DNA from: an uncultured Lachnospiraceae bacterium
GTDB lineage: Bacteria; Bacillota; Clostridia; Lachnospirales; Lachnospiraceae
Direction: 5' to 3'
Length of the DNA: 64,000 bases
NCBI GenBank assembly: GCA_900539715.1
Contig: UQDA01000005.1
Location: forward strand, 62,001 to 126,000
Part shown: positions 26,723-35,952 of the stretch, piece by piece
Numbering within the stretch: position 1 is the first letter of the stretch
Layout: every line of letters starts with the position of its first letter
Made by a program: the position numbers and the translations under genes
Notes under the pieces: model-generated
The model's database searches: none
What the model was told of the DNA's origin: nothing
What the model saw: only the letters and a program-made list of their open reading frames with translations

Positions 26723-29497
26723 ATGAAAAATAGTTGGCAGAAAAGCAGGAACATCCGGCGCTGTGTGACAGAGAGCGCGCTGTTTGCGGTAGCGCTTTTC
26801 TGCCTGCTTTTTTTATATAAAGGAATGTATCCGTTCGGGGACGGCTCTGTTATGATGACCGACCTGTACTCCCAGTATATGCCGCTTCTGTACCGTTTTT
26901 ATGATGTGGTCACGGGACAGAAAAATCTGTTTATGGAGCTGGCGGTGTCGGGCGGCGCAAACCTGTATGCAGATACGATAAATGAGGTGCTCAATCCGTT
27001 CAACTATGTGCTTTTGCTGTTCGGGCGCGAAAAGCTGTATCTGGGGCTCAATGTGGTCCTGCTCTTATATGGAGTCGGAGCGGCGGCTTCCTGCCGGTAT
27101 TTTCTGGAAAAGATCATGAGACGGGAACAGAGGGAATTTAAATGGGGCAGCCCTGCGCTGGTTTTGAGCCTGTGCTATGCGTTTTCCGGGTATACTGCCT
27201 ATAATTATCAGATCATCCGGTGGATGTACCTTCCGGTGCTGTTTCCTTTATTTGTACTGGCGCTTCTGCGACTTTTACGTGAAAAAAAGGGCGGTATGTA
27301 TGGAAGCCTTCTGGCATATCAGCTGATGCTGAGCGTACAGCTTGGATTTATGACATTACTGTTTACGCTGTTTGCGGGCGGGATTTATGTGTGTGTGTCG
27401 GGAAATGGCTGCGGAGGCTGCAGGACTCAGGATGCGGACGAAGGGCGTTATACGGGGCACAGAGCAGGGAATGAGCAACTTTCCTGTCTTGCAAAGTGGA
27501 CATGTATCGGACTTTTGCTGTCGTCGGCTGTGCTCGTTCCGGCGCTGTCAGGGTTGTTCTCTTCGGCGCGGTCGGGAGAGACTTTGAGTTATTTCGGAGT
27601 GATGAAGCGGCACGGACTGGACGATATCTTTGAGAGGGTATTTCAGATAGGACAGCCTGTGATGCTGGGGATTTTGTGCTGGGAAGCAATCCGTATGTTT
27701 GCGGCATGCCGGAAAACGGGGCGGAAGCATTTTTGTGCTGTGACCGGGGAAACGAAATTCTGGCTGATAATGGGCATATTTTTGTCGATGACAGCGCTTT
27801 TGCAGCCGTCGAATCTTTTATGGCACCTGGGCTCATATGTGTGCTTTCCTGTGCGGTACGGATACATGGCGCTTCTGTGCATGGCAGCGCTGGCGGATGG
27901 ACTTTGGGATATGGCGGAAGCAGAGCATATCGGCAGCAGAGCTTCGGTGTTCTGGTCTGCAGGTGCGTTTTTTTCCCTGATATGCTCGGCAGCAGTGGTC
28001 TTTTGGTGGGAAGACCGGATCGTGCAGGCATTTTCTTCGCTGGCGATCAGCAGCGTGTGTACGGCGGAAACTGCGGCGGTTTTTTTCATATGTGCGCTTC
28101 TATTTATCGGAACGGTGTGCATGTGTGCGGCGCAGAGCAGACGGCGGAAGATACAAAGAGCATTTTCCTGCGGCGGTCTGACGCTCTGCGCGGCAGTGTG
28201 CGGATTTTTATTTTACACAATGATCTTTCTTCCGGAGGATTACGGCGTGCGGCAGGAAAATGAAAGAGCTTATGCGGAAATGACAGAGGAAGCAGCGGCG
28301 TATGAAACGGCAGTGCAGAAGGAGGGGGCGGACGCAGGGGAGGAATGGCTTCTGGCCCGGCAGAAGGATGAGGAAAGCTTTCCCATCAATGCAGCCCTCG
28401 TAAGCCGGAAGGGCTCACTGAGCGGATATTTTCCCACGGAGGATAAGCTGACCAAAGCAGCGATGGAGGGGCTGGGATATCTGGCGCCGTGGGTATCGGT
28501 GCGCTCCGTGGGAGGAACTCCGGTATCGGATGAGCTTTTGCGACGGGTGCTCGTCTTTGACGGGGAAATTCCGGCGTGTCGCCCGGACAAGGCATTGGGA
28601 ACAACGGAAAGCGTGCTTGCTTTGCAGGAGCAGATGACAGCTCTTACGGGAGGACGTTCTGTACTGGAACGGTTTTCCGGGGCAGAGCTTGCGCAGGAGG
28701 ATGGAAGTCTGCTTTTGATGGTAGAAGAGGAAAGCGCTTTGTATCTGGATGCAGGACAGACGGCGGACAGCCTGCAGATATTTGTGAACGGTCGGGAGCT
28801 CAATATCCCGGAAAAAATGCAGGCGGCAAGTCCTGATCGCCTGATTGCCCTGGGAAGCTTTGTGGGAGAAAATGTGGAGATTACCGTTTTGAGCGGCGGC
28901 GCAGCAGTATTACCGGAGCAGATGGAGCTGGGCGTTTTGGATACAGCGATGTGGCAGGAGACGCTTTTGCTGCTGAATCAGGCGGGAAAGCAAAAAAGGT
29001 CTTCAAAGGATACAGGGCATTTAGGGAACAGGATGGACGGCACTCGGGCGTTGTCACCGGAGTATTTTGAAATTTCCGAAAGGGAAGGGATAATCAGGGC
29101 GGCTGTAGACGGAAAAGAGGGCGATTTGCTGTTTGTTCCGTTCATGGCTCTGAATGGCTGGCGCTGTGTACAAAATGGACAGCTTGTGGATGTTATGCCG
29201 GTATTTGGCGGATTTCTGGGGATAAAACTTCTGGACGGTGAAAATGAAATCAGGTTTTCCTTCCGTCCGCCGGGACTGTACACAGGGCTGTGGATGACAG
29301 CGCTGGGAATTGCAGCGGCGATGTGGATGATTTTGCGGAAGGATTGTGGAACAGGACGATTTGCGGCAAAGGCAGACCGGGCTCTGGGCAGTTTATACAG
29401 GGTATTGTTTGTTGGGGGAATCCTGGGAATTTATGTGATCCCTGCGCTGGGGCTGATTTTATATCTGGCAGGAAAGGTGCTGGGGAGAATCGGATAA
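26723..29497 (+). CDS. YfhO family membrane protein
   Basis: 924-residue membrane protein. The N-terminal half contains ten or so helices; the second half has a large extracytoplasmic domain and two C-terminal helices. YPFGDGSVMMTDLYSQYMPLLYRFYD near the start is the YfhO signature, corresponding to the GT-C catalytic loop; YfhO in Bacillus is linked to lipoteichoic acid glycosylation. ATG 26723 is preferred, with GAGGG 4 nt upstream; the frame is open from 26687. It probably adds sugars to a surface polymer, together with the upstream GT39-like protein. Confidence 0.88.
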   Translation: MKNSWQKSRNIRRCVTESALFAVALFCLLFLYKGMYPFGDGSVMMTDLYSQYMPLLYRFYDVVTGQKNLFMELAVSGGANLYADTINEVLNPFNYVLLLFGREKLYLGLNVVLLLYGVGAAASCRYFLEKIMRREQREFKWGSPALVLSLCYAFSGYTAYNYQIIRWMYLPVLFPLFVLALLRLLREKKGGMYGSLLAYQLMLSVQLGFMTLLFTLFAGGIYVCVSGNGCGGCRTQDADEGRYTGHRAGNEQLSCLAKWTCIGLLLSSAVLVPALSGLFSSARSGETLSYFGVMKRHGLDDIFERVFQIGQPVMLGILCWEAIRMFAACRKTGRKHFCAVTGETKFWLIMGIFLSMTALLQPSNLLWHLGSYVCFPVRYGYMALLCMAALADGLWDMAEAEHIGSRASVFWSAGAFFSLICSAAVVFWWEDRIVQAFSSLAISSVCTAETAAVFFICALLFIGTVCMCAAQSRRRKIQRAFSCGGLTLCAAVCGFLFYTMIFLPEDYGVRQENERAYAEMTEEAAAYETAVQKEGADAGEEWLLARQKDEESFPINAALVSRKGSLSGYFPTEDKLTKAAMEGLGYLAPWVSVRSVGGTPVSDELLRRVLVFDGEIPACRPDKALGTTESVLALQEQMTALTGGRSVLERFSGAELAQEDGSLLLMVEEESALYLDAGQTADSLQIFVNGRELNIPEKMQAASPDRLIALGSFVGENVEITVLSGGAAVLPEQMELGVLDTAMWQETLLLLNQAGKQKRSSKDTGHLGNRMDGTRALSPEYFEISEREGIIRAAVDGKEGDLLFVPFMALNGWRCVQNGQLVDVMPVFGGFLGIKLLDGENEIRFSFRPPGLYTGLWMTALGIAAAMWMILRKDCGTGRFAAKADRALGSLYRVLFVGGILGIYVIPALGLILYLAGKVLGRIG

Positions 29498-29546
29498 CAA
29501 AAAACCTGCTCTGTATGAAGAAAAGAAATAACCGGAAGGAAAAGCG

Positions 29547-31877
29547 ATGGGGATTAAAATTGGCAATAACAATATTTTAACAAAATCGTTCCGTCTGATG
29601 TCGCTGGCGGCTTTGACGGTCGGTATGATGGCCGTTGGACAAAAGGGTGTGCCGGCTGAGTTTATCCGGCAGCCCGAATGGAGGATATGGACGGCGGAGT
29701 CTGAGGATAACGGCATCTATGTAAAAACGGTGGAACAAAATCTGCTGCTCTTGCCGGGGGCGTCCCTGTCGGCGGACAGCGAGGAGAGCAGGGAGTTTGC
29801 GGCAGTCCTTGCCGCGGACGGGATAAGCGATGATGAGGGGCTCAGGTGGTCGTCGGCAAACGACTGGGAGAATCATGACCACTGGCTGCAGGCATCTTTT
29901 CGGGAGCCTGTAACGGTGGGGGCGGTACGGGTTTATTGGGAGCGCACGAATGCGGCTGCCTATGCGCTGGAATATTCGCAGGACGGAAAACAGTGGGAAA
30001 CAGCGGCGCAGTTTTCAGAAGCGCCGCAAAGCGCTGTGCAGGATATTGTTCTGGATGAGCCGATAGAAGCTTCCTTCGTGCGTCTGCATGTGGCGGATGT
30101 GAAAAAGGACGAATCGGATATGAGCCTGTATTACCAGAATGTGTCGGTTCTGGAGCTGGAGATATATGAAGGGATAGAGGACAGCTTTCTGGTGGAAACG
30201 CCTGAGATAAAAGTCGGAAGGAAGCGGACGCTTACAGTGCCGGAGGCGGGAGAGTATGAGCTTTCTTTTGCGGGGGCGGATTATGAAAATCTGATAGGAA
30301 AAGACGGCAGGATAGCGGATACGATAGCGGATACGGAAGCGGAGATAGGTTTTGTGCTGGAAAAGGATGGGGAAGCGTTAGAGCTTCCCGGAATGTATGT
30401 AACGATACCGGCATCCGGAGGGGCGGATGGATTTGAAGCGAAAGTGGCGGACGAGGAAGCTGCTAAAAGGAGGCAGTCTCTCCCGGAGGGGTTTTCAGCG
30501 ATGGAATGGCTGCCGGGAGGCGGCACCGTCAGGATAGGGCAGGAGGAGCTTGCGGCAGCGGAAAATGCGCTGTATGAGCAGGGGACGATAAAAGGATCGA
30601 AGACCGCATACAGTAAAATGGAGATTTCTTCGGGACGCATCCGGATGAGTATAAAATCCGGGGAGGACGAATGGACGGATTCTCTGGGGCAGGAGGGCTT
30701 TGAGCTGGATATCGGGATGGAGAAAGACGGCGAGATACAGATTGCGGCGCGAACGCAGCAGGGGCTGTGCTGGGGACTGGAAAGCCTGCGGCAGCTGTGC
30801 GGGGTATCCGACGGAGAGATTCCGACAGGGCGGATACGGGACTATCCACGTTACAGCGTGCGGGGATTTGGCATCGATGTGGGACGAAGAGCGGTTTCGA
30901 TGGAGCTTTTATATCGTATTGTGGACGCCCTGGCAGAGCAACGGATGAATACGCTCCTCGTGCATCTGAATGACAATCAGATTATTTCGCAGAGCAGCTA
31001 TGACGGGACGACAGAAGGGGCGCGCAATCTTTATGCGGGCTTCCGTCTGGAATCTGATATCAGAAATGAGGCGGGAGAGCCGCTGACGTCGCAGGAGCTT
31101 TTTTATACGAAGGAAGATTTTTCGGAGCTGGTGGCATATGCGGCGCAGAGAGGCGTGGAAGTAGTCCCGGAAATCGATACGCCGGCACATAGCCTTGCGC
31201 TTACAAAGCTGTTTCCACAGCTGGGTCTGAAAAACCATCCGGAGGCAGCGGACCAGCTGGATTTGTCAAAGCCGGAAACCGCAGAACTGGTCAAACAGAT
31301 TTGGGCGGAATATCTGACCGGGGAGGATGCGGTATTTGCCCAGACAGAGGCGATTCATATCGGAATGGATGAATATTTCGGGGATGCAGAGGATTATCTG
31401 AGCTACATGGAAACGATTTCGGAATATGTGCGGGAGCTTGCACCGGACAAAAGGATACGGATGTGGGGAAGTCTTTCAGGCATAGAGGGAGATATCAGCA
31501 ATCTTTCAAGGGAGCTTGAGATGCATGTCTGGGATACGTCGTGGGCGGACCCGCAGGAGATGTACGAGGCGGGATTTCCGATCGTCAATTCGCTCAGCAG
31601 CAGCCTGTATCTCATACCCGGAGGCGGTTATGACTGGCTGGATAAGGATTTCCTGATAAAAGATTGGCAGCCGAATGTGTTTGAAACGGCGGAGCGCACC
31701 TGGGTATTGCCCGCTTATTCCCCCCGGATGTTGGGCGCATGCTACATGATGTGGAATGACTGGGCATTTTTAAACGGGGAAAGCATCACAGAGGACGGGC
31801 TGTTTGAGCGTTTTGCAGATTCGCTCCCGGTGATCGCGGAAAAACTTTGGGGAAGCAGCAGCTTTATCAATAAATAA
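29547..31877 (+). CDS. Secreted GH20 hexosaminidase-like enzyme with F5/8-type domain
   Basis: 776 residues. A short hydrophobic N-terminal segment (SLAALTVGMMAVG) suggests export. A discoidin/F5-8C carbohydrate-binding domain (about 90-210) precedes a GH20 N-terminal domain and the GH20 TIM barrel (about 430-760). The catalytic Asp-Glu pair lies in HIGMDEYFG (D608, E609), a variant of the usual H-x-G-G-D-E. RGFGIDVGRRAVSMELLYRI and VVPEIDTPAHS are typical of the family. GH20 enzymes remove terminal N-acetylhexosamines from glycans such as mucin or wall polymers. GGAAGG precedes the ATG. Gene order after YfhO suggests surface or host glycan handling. Confidence 0.85.
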   Translation: MGIKIGNNNILTKSFRLMSLAALTVGMMAVGQKGVPAEFIRQPEWRIWTAESEDNGIYVKTVEQNLLLLPGASLSADSEESREFAAVLAADGISDDEGLRWSSANDWENHDHWLQASFREPVTVGAVRVYWERTNAAAYALEYSQDGKQWETAAQFSEAPQSAVQDIVLDEPIEASFVRLHVADVKKDESDMSLYYQNVSVLELEIYEGIEDSFLVETPEIKVGRKRTLTVPEAGEYELSFAGADYENLIGKDGRIADTIADTEAEIGFVLEKDGEALELPGMYVTIPASGGADGFEAKVADEEAAKRRQSLPEGFSAMEWLPGGGTVRIGQEELAAAENALYEQGTIKGSKTAYSKMEISSGRIRMSIKSGEDEWTDSLGQEGFELDIGMEKDGEIQIAARTQQGLCWGLESLRQLCGVSDGEIPTGRIRDYPRYSVRGFGIDVGRRAVSMELLYRIVDALAEQRMNTLLVHLNDNQIISQSSYDGTTEGARNLYAGFRLESDIRNEAGEPLTSQELFYTKEDFSELVAYAAQRGVEVVPEIDTPAHSLALTKLFPQLGLKNHPEAADQLDLSKPETAELVKQIWAEYLTGEDAVFAQTEAIHIGMDEYFGDAEDYLSYMETISEYVRELAPDKRIRMWGSLSGIEGDISNLSRELEMHVWDTSWADPQEMYEAGFPIVNSLSSSLYLIPGGGYDWLDKDFLIKDWQPNVFETAERTWVLPAYSPRMLGACYMMWNDWAFLNGESITEDGLFERFADSLPVIAEKLWGSSSFINK

Positions 31878-31911
31878 AAAAAGCCGCAGGGGCGGCGGAA
31901 AGAGGTAAAAA

Positions 31912-32718
31912 ATGGCGCTTTTACATGTGGAATTTTTTTCAGACGTACTTGGGATGTGCATGGGGATGGATGTGATATTGCCCCAGAAGACGAACGGCCA
32001 GATAGGAATGGAGGGAAAAGGGGCCGAGGGCAGATATAAAACGATGTATCTGCTACACGGCATGAGCGACGACCAGACAATATGGCAGGGCAGGGATTCG
32101 ATAGAGCGTTATGCGAGCCAGCTCGGGATAGCTGTGGTAATGCCTACGACCCATCTGGCGTTTTATACGGATACGACCTACGGGATGAAATACTGGACGT
32201 TTATCTCGGAGGAGCTGCCGAAGATATGCCGTGAATTTTTCCCGCAGATGTCTGACAAAAAAGAGGATACGCTGGCGGCGGGGCTGTCTATGGGCGGTTA
32301 CGGCGCATGGAAGCTGGGGCTTGGCGCTTCGGAAACCTTCGGTGCGGCGGCATCCTTGTCCGGCGCATTGGATATCGTCGGGGATTATGAAAGGAACGTG
32401 CGGGAAAATTCACAGAATCTTCCGCTGTTTTCCGGGATATTCGGATCGGCTGAACAGCTGAGAGGCTCGAAGAACGACCTGCTCGCACTGGCGGACGGAC
32501 TGGCGGCGTCCGGGAAGGAAAGACCCCGCCTGTATGCATGGTGCGGGACGGAGGACTTTTTATACGAAGGGAATCTGCTGGCATGGGAGCATCTGAATAA
32601 GCTGGGATTTGAGATGACGCTGGAGGAATCTGCCGGCGATCATCAGTGGAAATACTGGGATGCAAAGATTCAGGACGTGCTTCGCTGGTGGCTCGGTACG
32701 GATATGGATTTACAGTGA
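31912..32718 (+). CDS. Alpha/beta-hydrolase, esterase D/tributyrin esterase-like
   Basis: 268-residue cytoplasmic serine esterase of the family including tributyrin esterase and S-formylglutathione hydrolase. The nucleophile elbow GLSMGGYGAW places Ser at about residue 126, the catalytic His is in GDHQW (about 244) and an acidic residue lies in the GTEDF segment. YLLHGMSDDQTIW forms the oxyanion region. It could deacylate carbohydrate esters or small acyl esters. It follows the GH20 gene by 34 bp and precedes a lactonase by 14 bp, so the three are likely co-transcribed. Confidence 0.87.
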   Translation: MALLHVEFFSDVLGMCMGMDVILPQKTNGQIGMEGKGAEGRYKTMYLLHGMSDDQTIWQGRDSIERYASQLGIAVVMPTTHLAFYTDTTYGMKYWTFISEELPKICREFFPQMSDKKEDTLAAGLSMGGYGAWKLGLGASETFGAAASLSGALDIVGDYERNVRENSQNLPLFSGIFGSAEQLRGSKNDLLALADGLAASGKERPRLYAWCGTEDFLYEGNLLAWEHLNKLGFEMTLEESAGDHQWKYWDAKIQDVLRWWLGTDMDLQ

Positions 32719-32732
32719 GCGGAGGCAATGAC

Positions 32733-33761
32733 ATGGAACAGGAGCATCTCGTTATCTGCAGCGGTTACGGTGCGGAGGGCGCAAACGATATCATAACGGT
32801 CCGCATTTCCTGCAGCGGGGAAAAACAAAAAAGCGGGGAAGATTTCATTTCAGAGGATGTAAAAACGGATATTTTATCGGGGATCGGGCAGGGAAACTGC
32901 CCGTCCTTCGGGCTTGTCCGCGGGAACGCTTTTTATGCGGTGGAAGAGCTTGCCGGAGAGGCATATATCCGAAAATATGAGCTTTGTGCTGATGGGAGTC
33001 TTTCCGATACCGGCAGAAGACTTTGTATCCCCGGCGGCGAGTTATGTCATCTGCATGCGGGAGAAAAAGCGCTGTATGCGAGCTGTTACGGGACCGGGGA
33101 TTTCTGTGCGGTGGATTTTGAACTGGAAAAGGTGCTCTGGCATCGGGGGGCTCAACCGGGGCAAAAGCAGCCCCATGCCCATTGGGCGAGTGAAAAGGAC
33201 GGGATTTTATATCTGGCAGATTTAGGGAGCGACAAGGTGTATCGTTACCGTCTGGAGGGCGGTCTGCCGTCGCAGGAGCTTTCAGCGCTGGAGCTGGAGG
33301 ACGGCGCAGGACCCCGTCAGGCTCTGCCGCTGGAAAAGGGGGCGCTTTTAACCGTGCAGGAGCTGGATTCTACGCTCAGGTTCTGGAAAAACGGCGAGTG
33401 TGTGGAAACTGTGCGGACGACAGCCTTTGACGGTACAAATTATCCCGGGACCATCTGCATGGCCGATGAAAACACGGTGCTTGTCTGCAACAGAGGCGCA
33501 AATACGGTGGCGGCATTCCGTTTGGAAACCGGGGAAAACCGCGGCGCAGGATCCGGGGCTCAGGTGCAGGTGCGTCTGGTTTATCTGGGAGAGTGGGCGA
33601 CGGGCGATTGGCCGCGCCATCTGTATAAGGTTTCCGGCACAAATCTGTTTTTGAACGCCTGCAACAAGGAAGGCGCGCTGATCTTATTTGAGTGGACGGG
33701 GACAGAGCTTGTGCAGAGAGGAAGAATTGAACTGCCCGGCGCATCCTGCGCAGCGGAATAA
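32733..33761 (+). CDS. Lactonase family beta-propeller (YbhE/Pgl type)
   Basis: 342-residue seven-bladed propeller related to bacterial 6-phosphogluconolactonase (Pgl, YbhE). Landmarks are ELCHLHAGEKALYASCYGTG, KQPHAHWASEKDGILYLADLGSDKVYRY and GDWPRHLYKVSGTNLFLNACNKEG. The start at 32733 has GGAGG 7 nt before it; the frame is open earlier but overlaps the esterase gene. The family hydrolyses sugar lactones, though many members have unproven substrates. Convergent to the acetyltransferase gene that follows. Confidence 0.87.
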   Translation: MEQEHLVICSGYGAEGANDIITVRISCSGEKQKSGEDFISEDVKTDILSGIGQGNCPSFGLVRGNAFYAVEELAGEAYIRKYELCADGSLSDTGRRLCIPGGELCHLHAGEKALYASCYGTGDFCAVDFELEKVLWHRGAQPGQKQPHAHWASEKDGILYLADLGSDKVYRYRLEGGLPSQELSALELEDGAGPRQALPLEKGALLTVQELDSTLRFWKNGECVETVRTTAFDGTNYPGTICMADENTVLVCNRGANTVAAFRLETGENRGAGSGAQVQVRLVYLGEWATGDWPRHLYKVSGTNLFLNACNKEGALILFEWTGTELVQRGRIELPGASCAAE

Positions 33762-33779
33762 AGGGAATACTAAACTGTG

Positions 33780-34400
33780 TTACAGCTCTTCCGGTCGGAT
33801 TTCCATTCCCTTTCGGTAATATTTTTTGTCATCCTCGCTGATAGGACGCATGATGCGGCAAGGCGTGCCGTAAGCAACGACATCGGCGGGGATGTCCTTC
33901 GTAACGATGCTCCCGGCTCCTATCACAGAGTTATCTCCGATGGAAACGCCGGGCATGACGATGCAGTTTGCACCAATCCAGACGTTATTGCCTATCGAAA
34001 TGGGAAGGTTATACTGTGCGACCTTTTCACGCATGTCGGGTGAAACAGGATGAGTTGCGGTGCAGAGCACGACATTGGGACCGAACATTACGCTGTTGCC
34101 GACAGTGATAGGGGCATCGTCCACCAGCGTCAGATTGAAGTTGGCATATACCTGATCGCCGAACGAACAGAATTTACCGCCCCAGTTGGCGTGAAAGGGC
34201 GTTTCGATATAGCAGTTTTTCCCCATGTGAGCGAACATTTTCTGAAGAAGCTCACCTTTTTCTTTTTGCTGACTGGGACGGAGCTGATTATATTCAAACA
34301 GCATGTCCAGATGCTTCAGCTGTTCGTCGGCAAGCTCCTGACTGTCACACAGATAGAGTCTGCCGCTGTGCATTCTTTCGTAGATTTCCTGTAATTCCAT
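33780..34400 (-). CDS. Sugar O-acetyltransferase, maltose/galactoside acetyltransferase type
   Basis: 206-residue left-handed beta-helix enzyme with hexapeptide repeats (for example ITVGNSVMFGPNV and ISIGNNVWIGANCIVMPGVSIGDNSVIGAGSIV) that moves an acetyl group from acetyl-CoA to a sugar hydroxyl. The N-terminal mac domain begins MELQEIYERMHSGRLY. The catalytic His is in CTATHPV. The start at 34400 has a G-rich Shine-Dalgarno (AGGGGGAAC on the minus strand); the frame upstream of it is open but lacks family similarity. It lies divergent from ackA. Confidence 0.92.
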   Translation of the reverse strand: MELQEIYERMHSGRLYLCDSQELADEQLKHLDMLFEYNQLRPSQQKEKGELLQKMFAHMGKNCYIETPFHANWGGKFCSFGDQVYANFNLTLVDDAPITVGNSVMFGPNVVLCTATHPVSPDMREKVAQYNLPISIGNNVWIGANCIVMPGVSIGDNSVIGAGSIVTKDIPADVVAYGTPCRIMRPISEDDKKYYRKGMEIRPEEL

Positions 34401-34639
34401 ATTTGTTCCCCCTGTAGGTAAGTGCTTTTTTTCATCGTAGCAGAGTTCCGGGGAGAAAACAAGCATAACCGCCCGGCTTTCCGGTTGCGAAAACAATTCT
34501 GTTACTGTGCGCACCGGCCTCAAATGCCACGCCAGTGAGCATTAACACAATTCCTGCGTCGGGGCTGGCTTTTTTAGAAATTAAATGGTAGAATAGACAG
34601 CGAGACAGACAGTATTTTGAGAGACGGGAGGTTTTTTTC
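34401..34639. promoter_or_regulatory. Divergent gap between the acetyltransferase gene and ackA
   Basis: About 240 bp containing the 5' signals of both genes. For ackA, TGGTAGAAT (34586-34594) is an extended -10 element about 45 bp before the ATG, with a weak -35. No operator was recognised. Confidence 0.4.
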
Positions 34640-35839
34640 ATGAAAGTGCTTGTGATAAACTGCGGCAGCTCATCGCTGAAATATCAGCTCATCGACAGCC
34701 AGAGCGAAGAGGTACTGGCTAAGGGGCTGTGCGAGAGAATCGGTATCGAGGGCAGCAGTGTGACGCATCAGAAGGCGGATTCCGGCAAGAAGACGGAAGA
34801 AGTCGCTATGAAAGATCATACCGATGCGGTAAAGGTCGTGATAGAGAAGCTTACGGATGCTGAGGATGGCGTGATAGCTTCCCTTAAAGAAATCGATGCG
34901 GTGGGACATCGTATCGTACACGGCGGGGAGCATTTCAAAGGCTCCGTTGTCATTGATGAAGACGTGATGAAGGCGATAGAGGAATGTAATGACCTGGCAC
35001 CGCTGCATAATCCGGCGAACCTGATCGGTATCCGTTCCTGCCAGAGTGTGATGCCGGGCGTTCCCATGGTTGCGGTATTTGATACTGCATTTCACCAGAC
35101 AATGCCGGGAAAGGCTTATCTGTATGGTCTTCCTTATGAATATTATGAAAAATACAAAATCCGCCGTTACGGTTTCCACGGAACGAGCCACGACTTCGTA
35201 TCAAAGCGGGCGGCTGAAATCCTTGGCAAGGACAGGAGCGAGTTAAAGATAATCGTATGCCATCTGGGCAACGGCGCTTCGGTCTCCGCTGTGAAAAACG
35301 GCGAATCCGTTGATACTTCCATGGGACTGACTCCTCTGGAGGGACTGATGATGGGAACCAGAAGCGGAGATCTCGATCCCGCCATCATCGGATTTATTGC
35401 GGAAAAGGAGAATAAGACCGCGGCAGAAGTGATAGATATCTGCAACAAAAAATCAGGCGTTCTGGGGCTTTCCGGAATTTCCAGTGACTTCCGCGACCTG
35501 GTGGGCGCTGCGGCAGAAGGCAACGGTCATGCGCAGACGACGCTGGAGGCATACGCTTATCGTGTCGGCAAATATATTGGCGCTTACGCGGCTGCGATGA
35601 ACGGTGTGGACGTTATTGTGTTCACTGCCGGGATTGGTGAGAATAACGCACAGGTGCGCGGACTGGTCAGCCAGTATACGGGATTTTTAGGCTGCAGCAT
35701 CGATCTTGAGAAAAATGCGGAAGCAGTCGGCGTGGAGAAGATCATTTCCACACCGGATTCCAAAGTAACGGCGATGGTCATCCCGACGGATGAAGAGCTG
35801 GCGATCGCAAGGGAGACAGTCCGCCTTGTAAACGCATAA
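34640..35839 (+). CDS. ackA: Acetate kinase
   Basis: 399-residue cytoplasmic enzyme of the ASKHA fold, converting acetyl phosphate and ADP to acetate and ATP. Family signatures are present: N-terminal NCGSSSLKYQL, the PLHNPANL segment, RRYGFHGTSHDFVS and HLGNGASVSAVKNGES. GGGAGG lies upstream of the ATG. pta, often adjacent, is not in the window. A strong intrinsic terminator follows. With NifJ it gives the ATP-yielding branch of pyruvate fermentation to acetate. Confidence 0.98.
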   Translation: MKVLVINCGSSSLKYQLIDSQSEEVLAKGLCERIGIEGSSVTHQKADSGKKTEEVAMKDHTDAVKVVIEKLTDAEDGVIASLKEIDAVGHRIVHGGEHFKGSVVIDEDVMKAIEECNDLAPLHNPANLIGIRSCQSVMPGVPMVAVFDTAFHQTMPGKAYLYGLPYEYYEKYKIRRYGFHGTSHDFVSKRAAEILGKDRSELKIIVCHLGNGASVSAVKNGESVDTSMGLTPLEGLMMGTRSGDLDPAIIGFIAEKENKTAAEVIDICNKKSGVLGLSGISSDFRDLVGAAAEGNGHAQTTLEAYAYRVGKYIGAYAAAMNGVDVIVFTAGIGENNAQVRGLVSQYTGFLGCSIDLEKNAEAVGVEKIISTPDSKVTAMVIPTDEELAIARETVRLVNA

Positions 35840-35878
35840 GGTGTTTTTCGGCAGCAGACAGAGCTGACTTGCTTTAAG

Positions 35879-35926
35879 CCGATACTTTCCTGCTTGTTTT
35901 TGCGGCGGAAAGTATCGGTTTTTTTT
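35879..35926 (+). terminator. Intrinsic terminator after ackA
   Basis: Perfect 12-bp stem CCGATACTTTCC/GGAAAGTATCGG with a 16-nt loop followed by eight T residues, 40 nt after the ackA stop. Confidence 0.92.
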
Positions 35927-35952
35927 ACTTTGAGAAAGGAAAGTATGATGAT

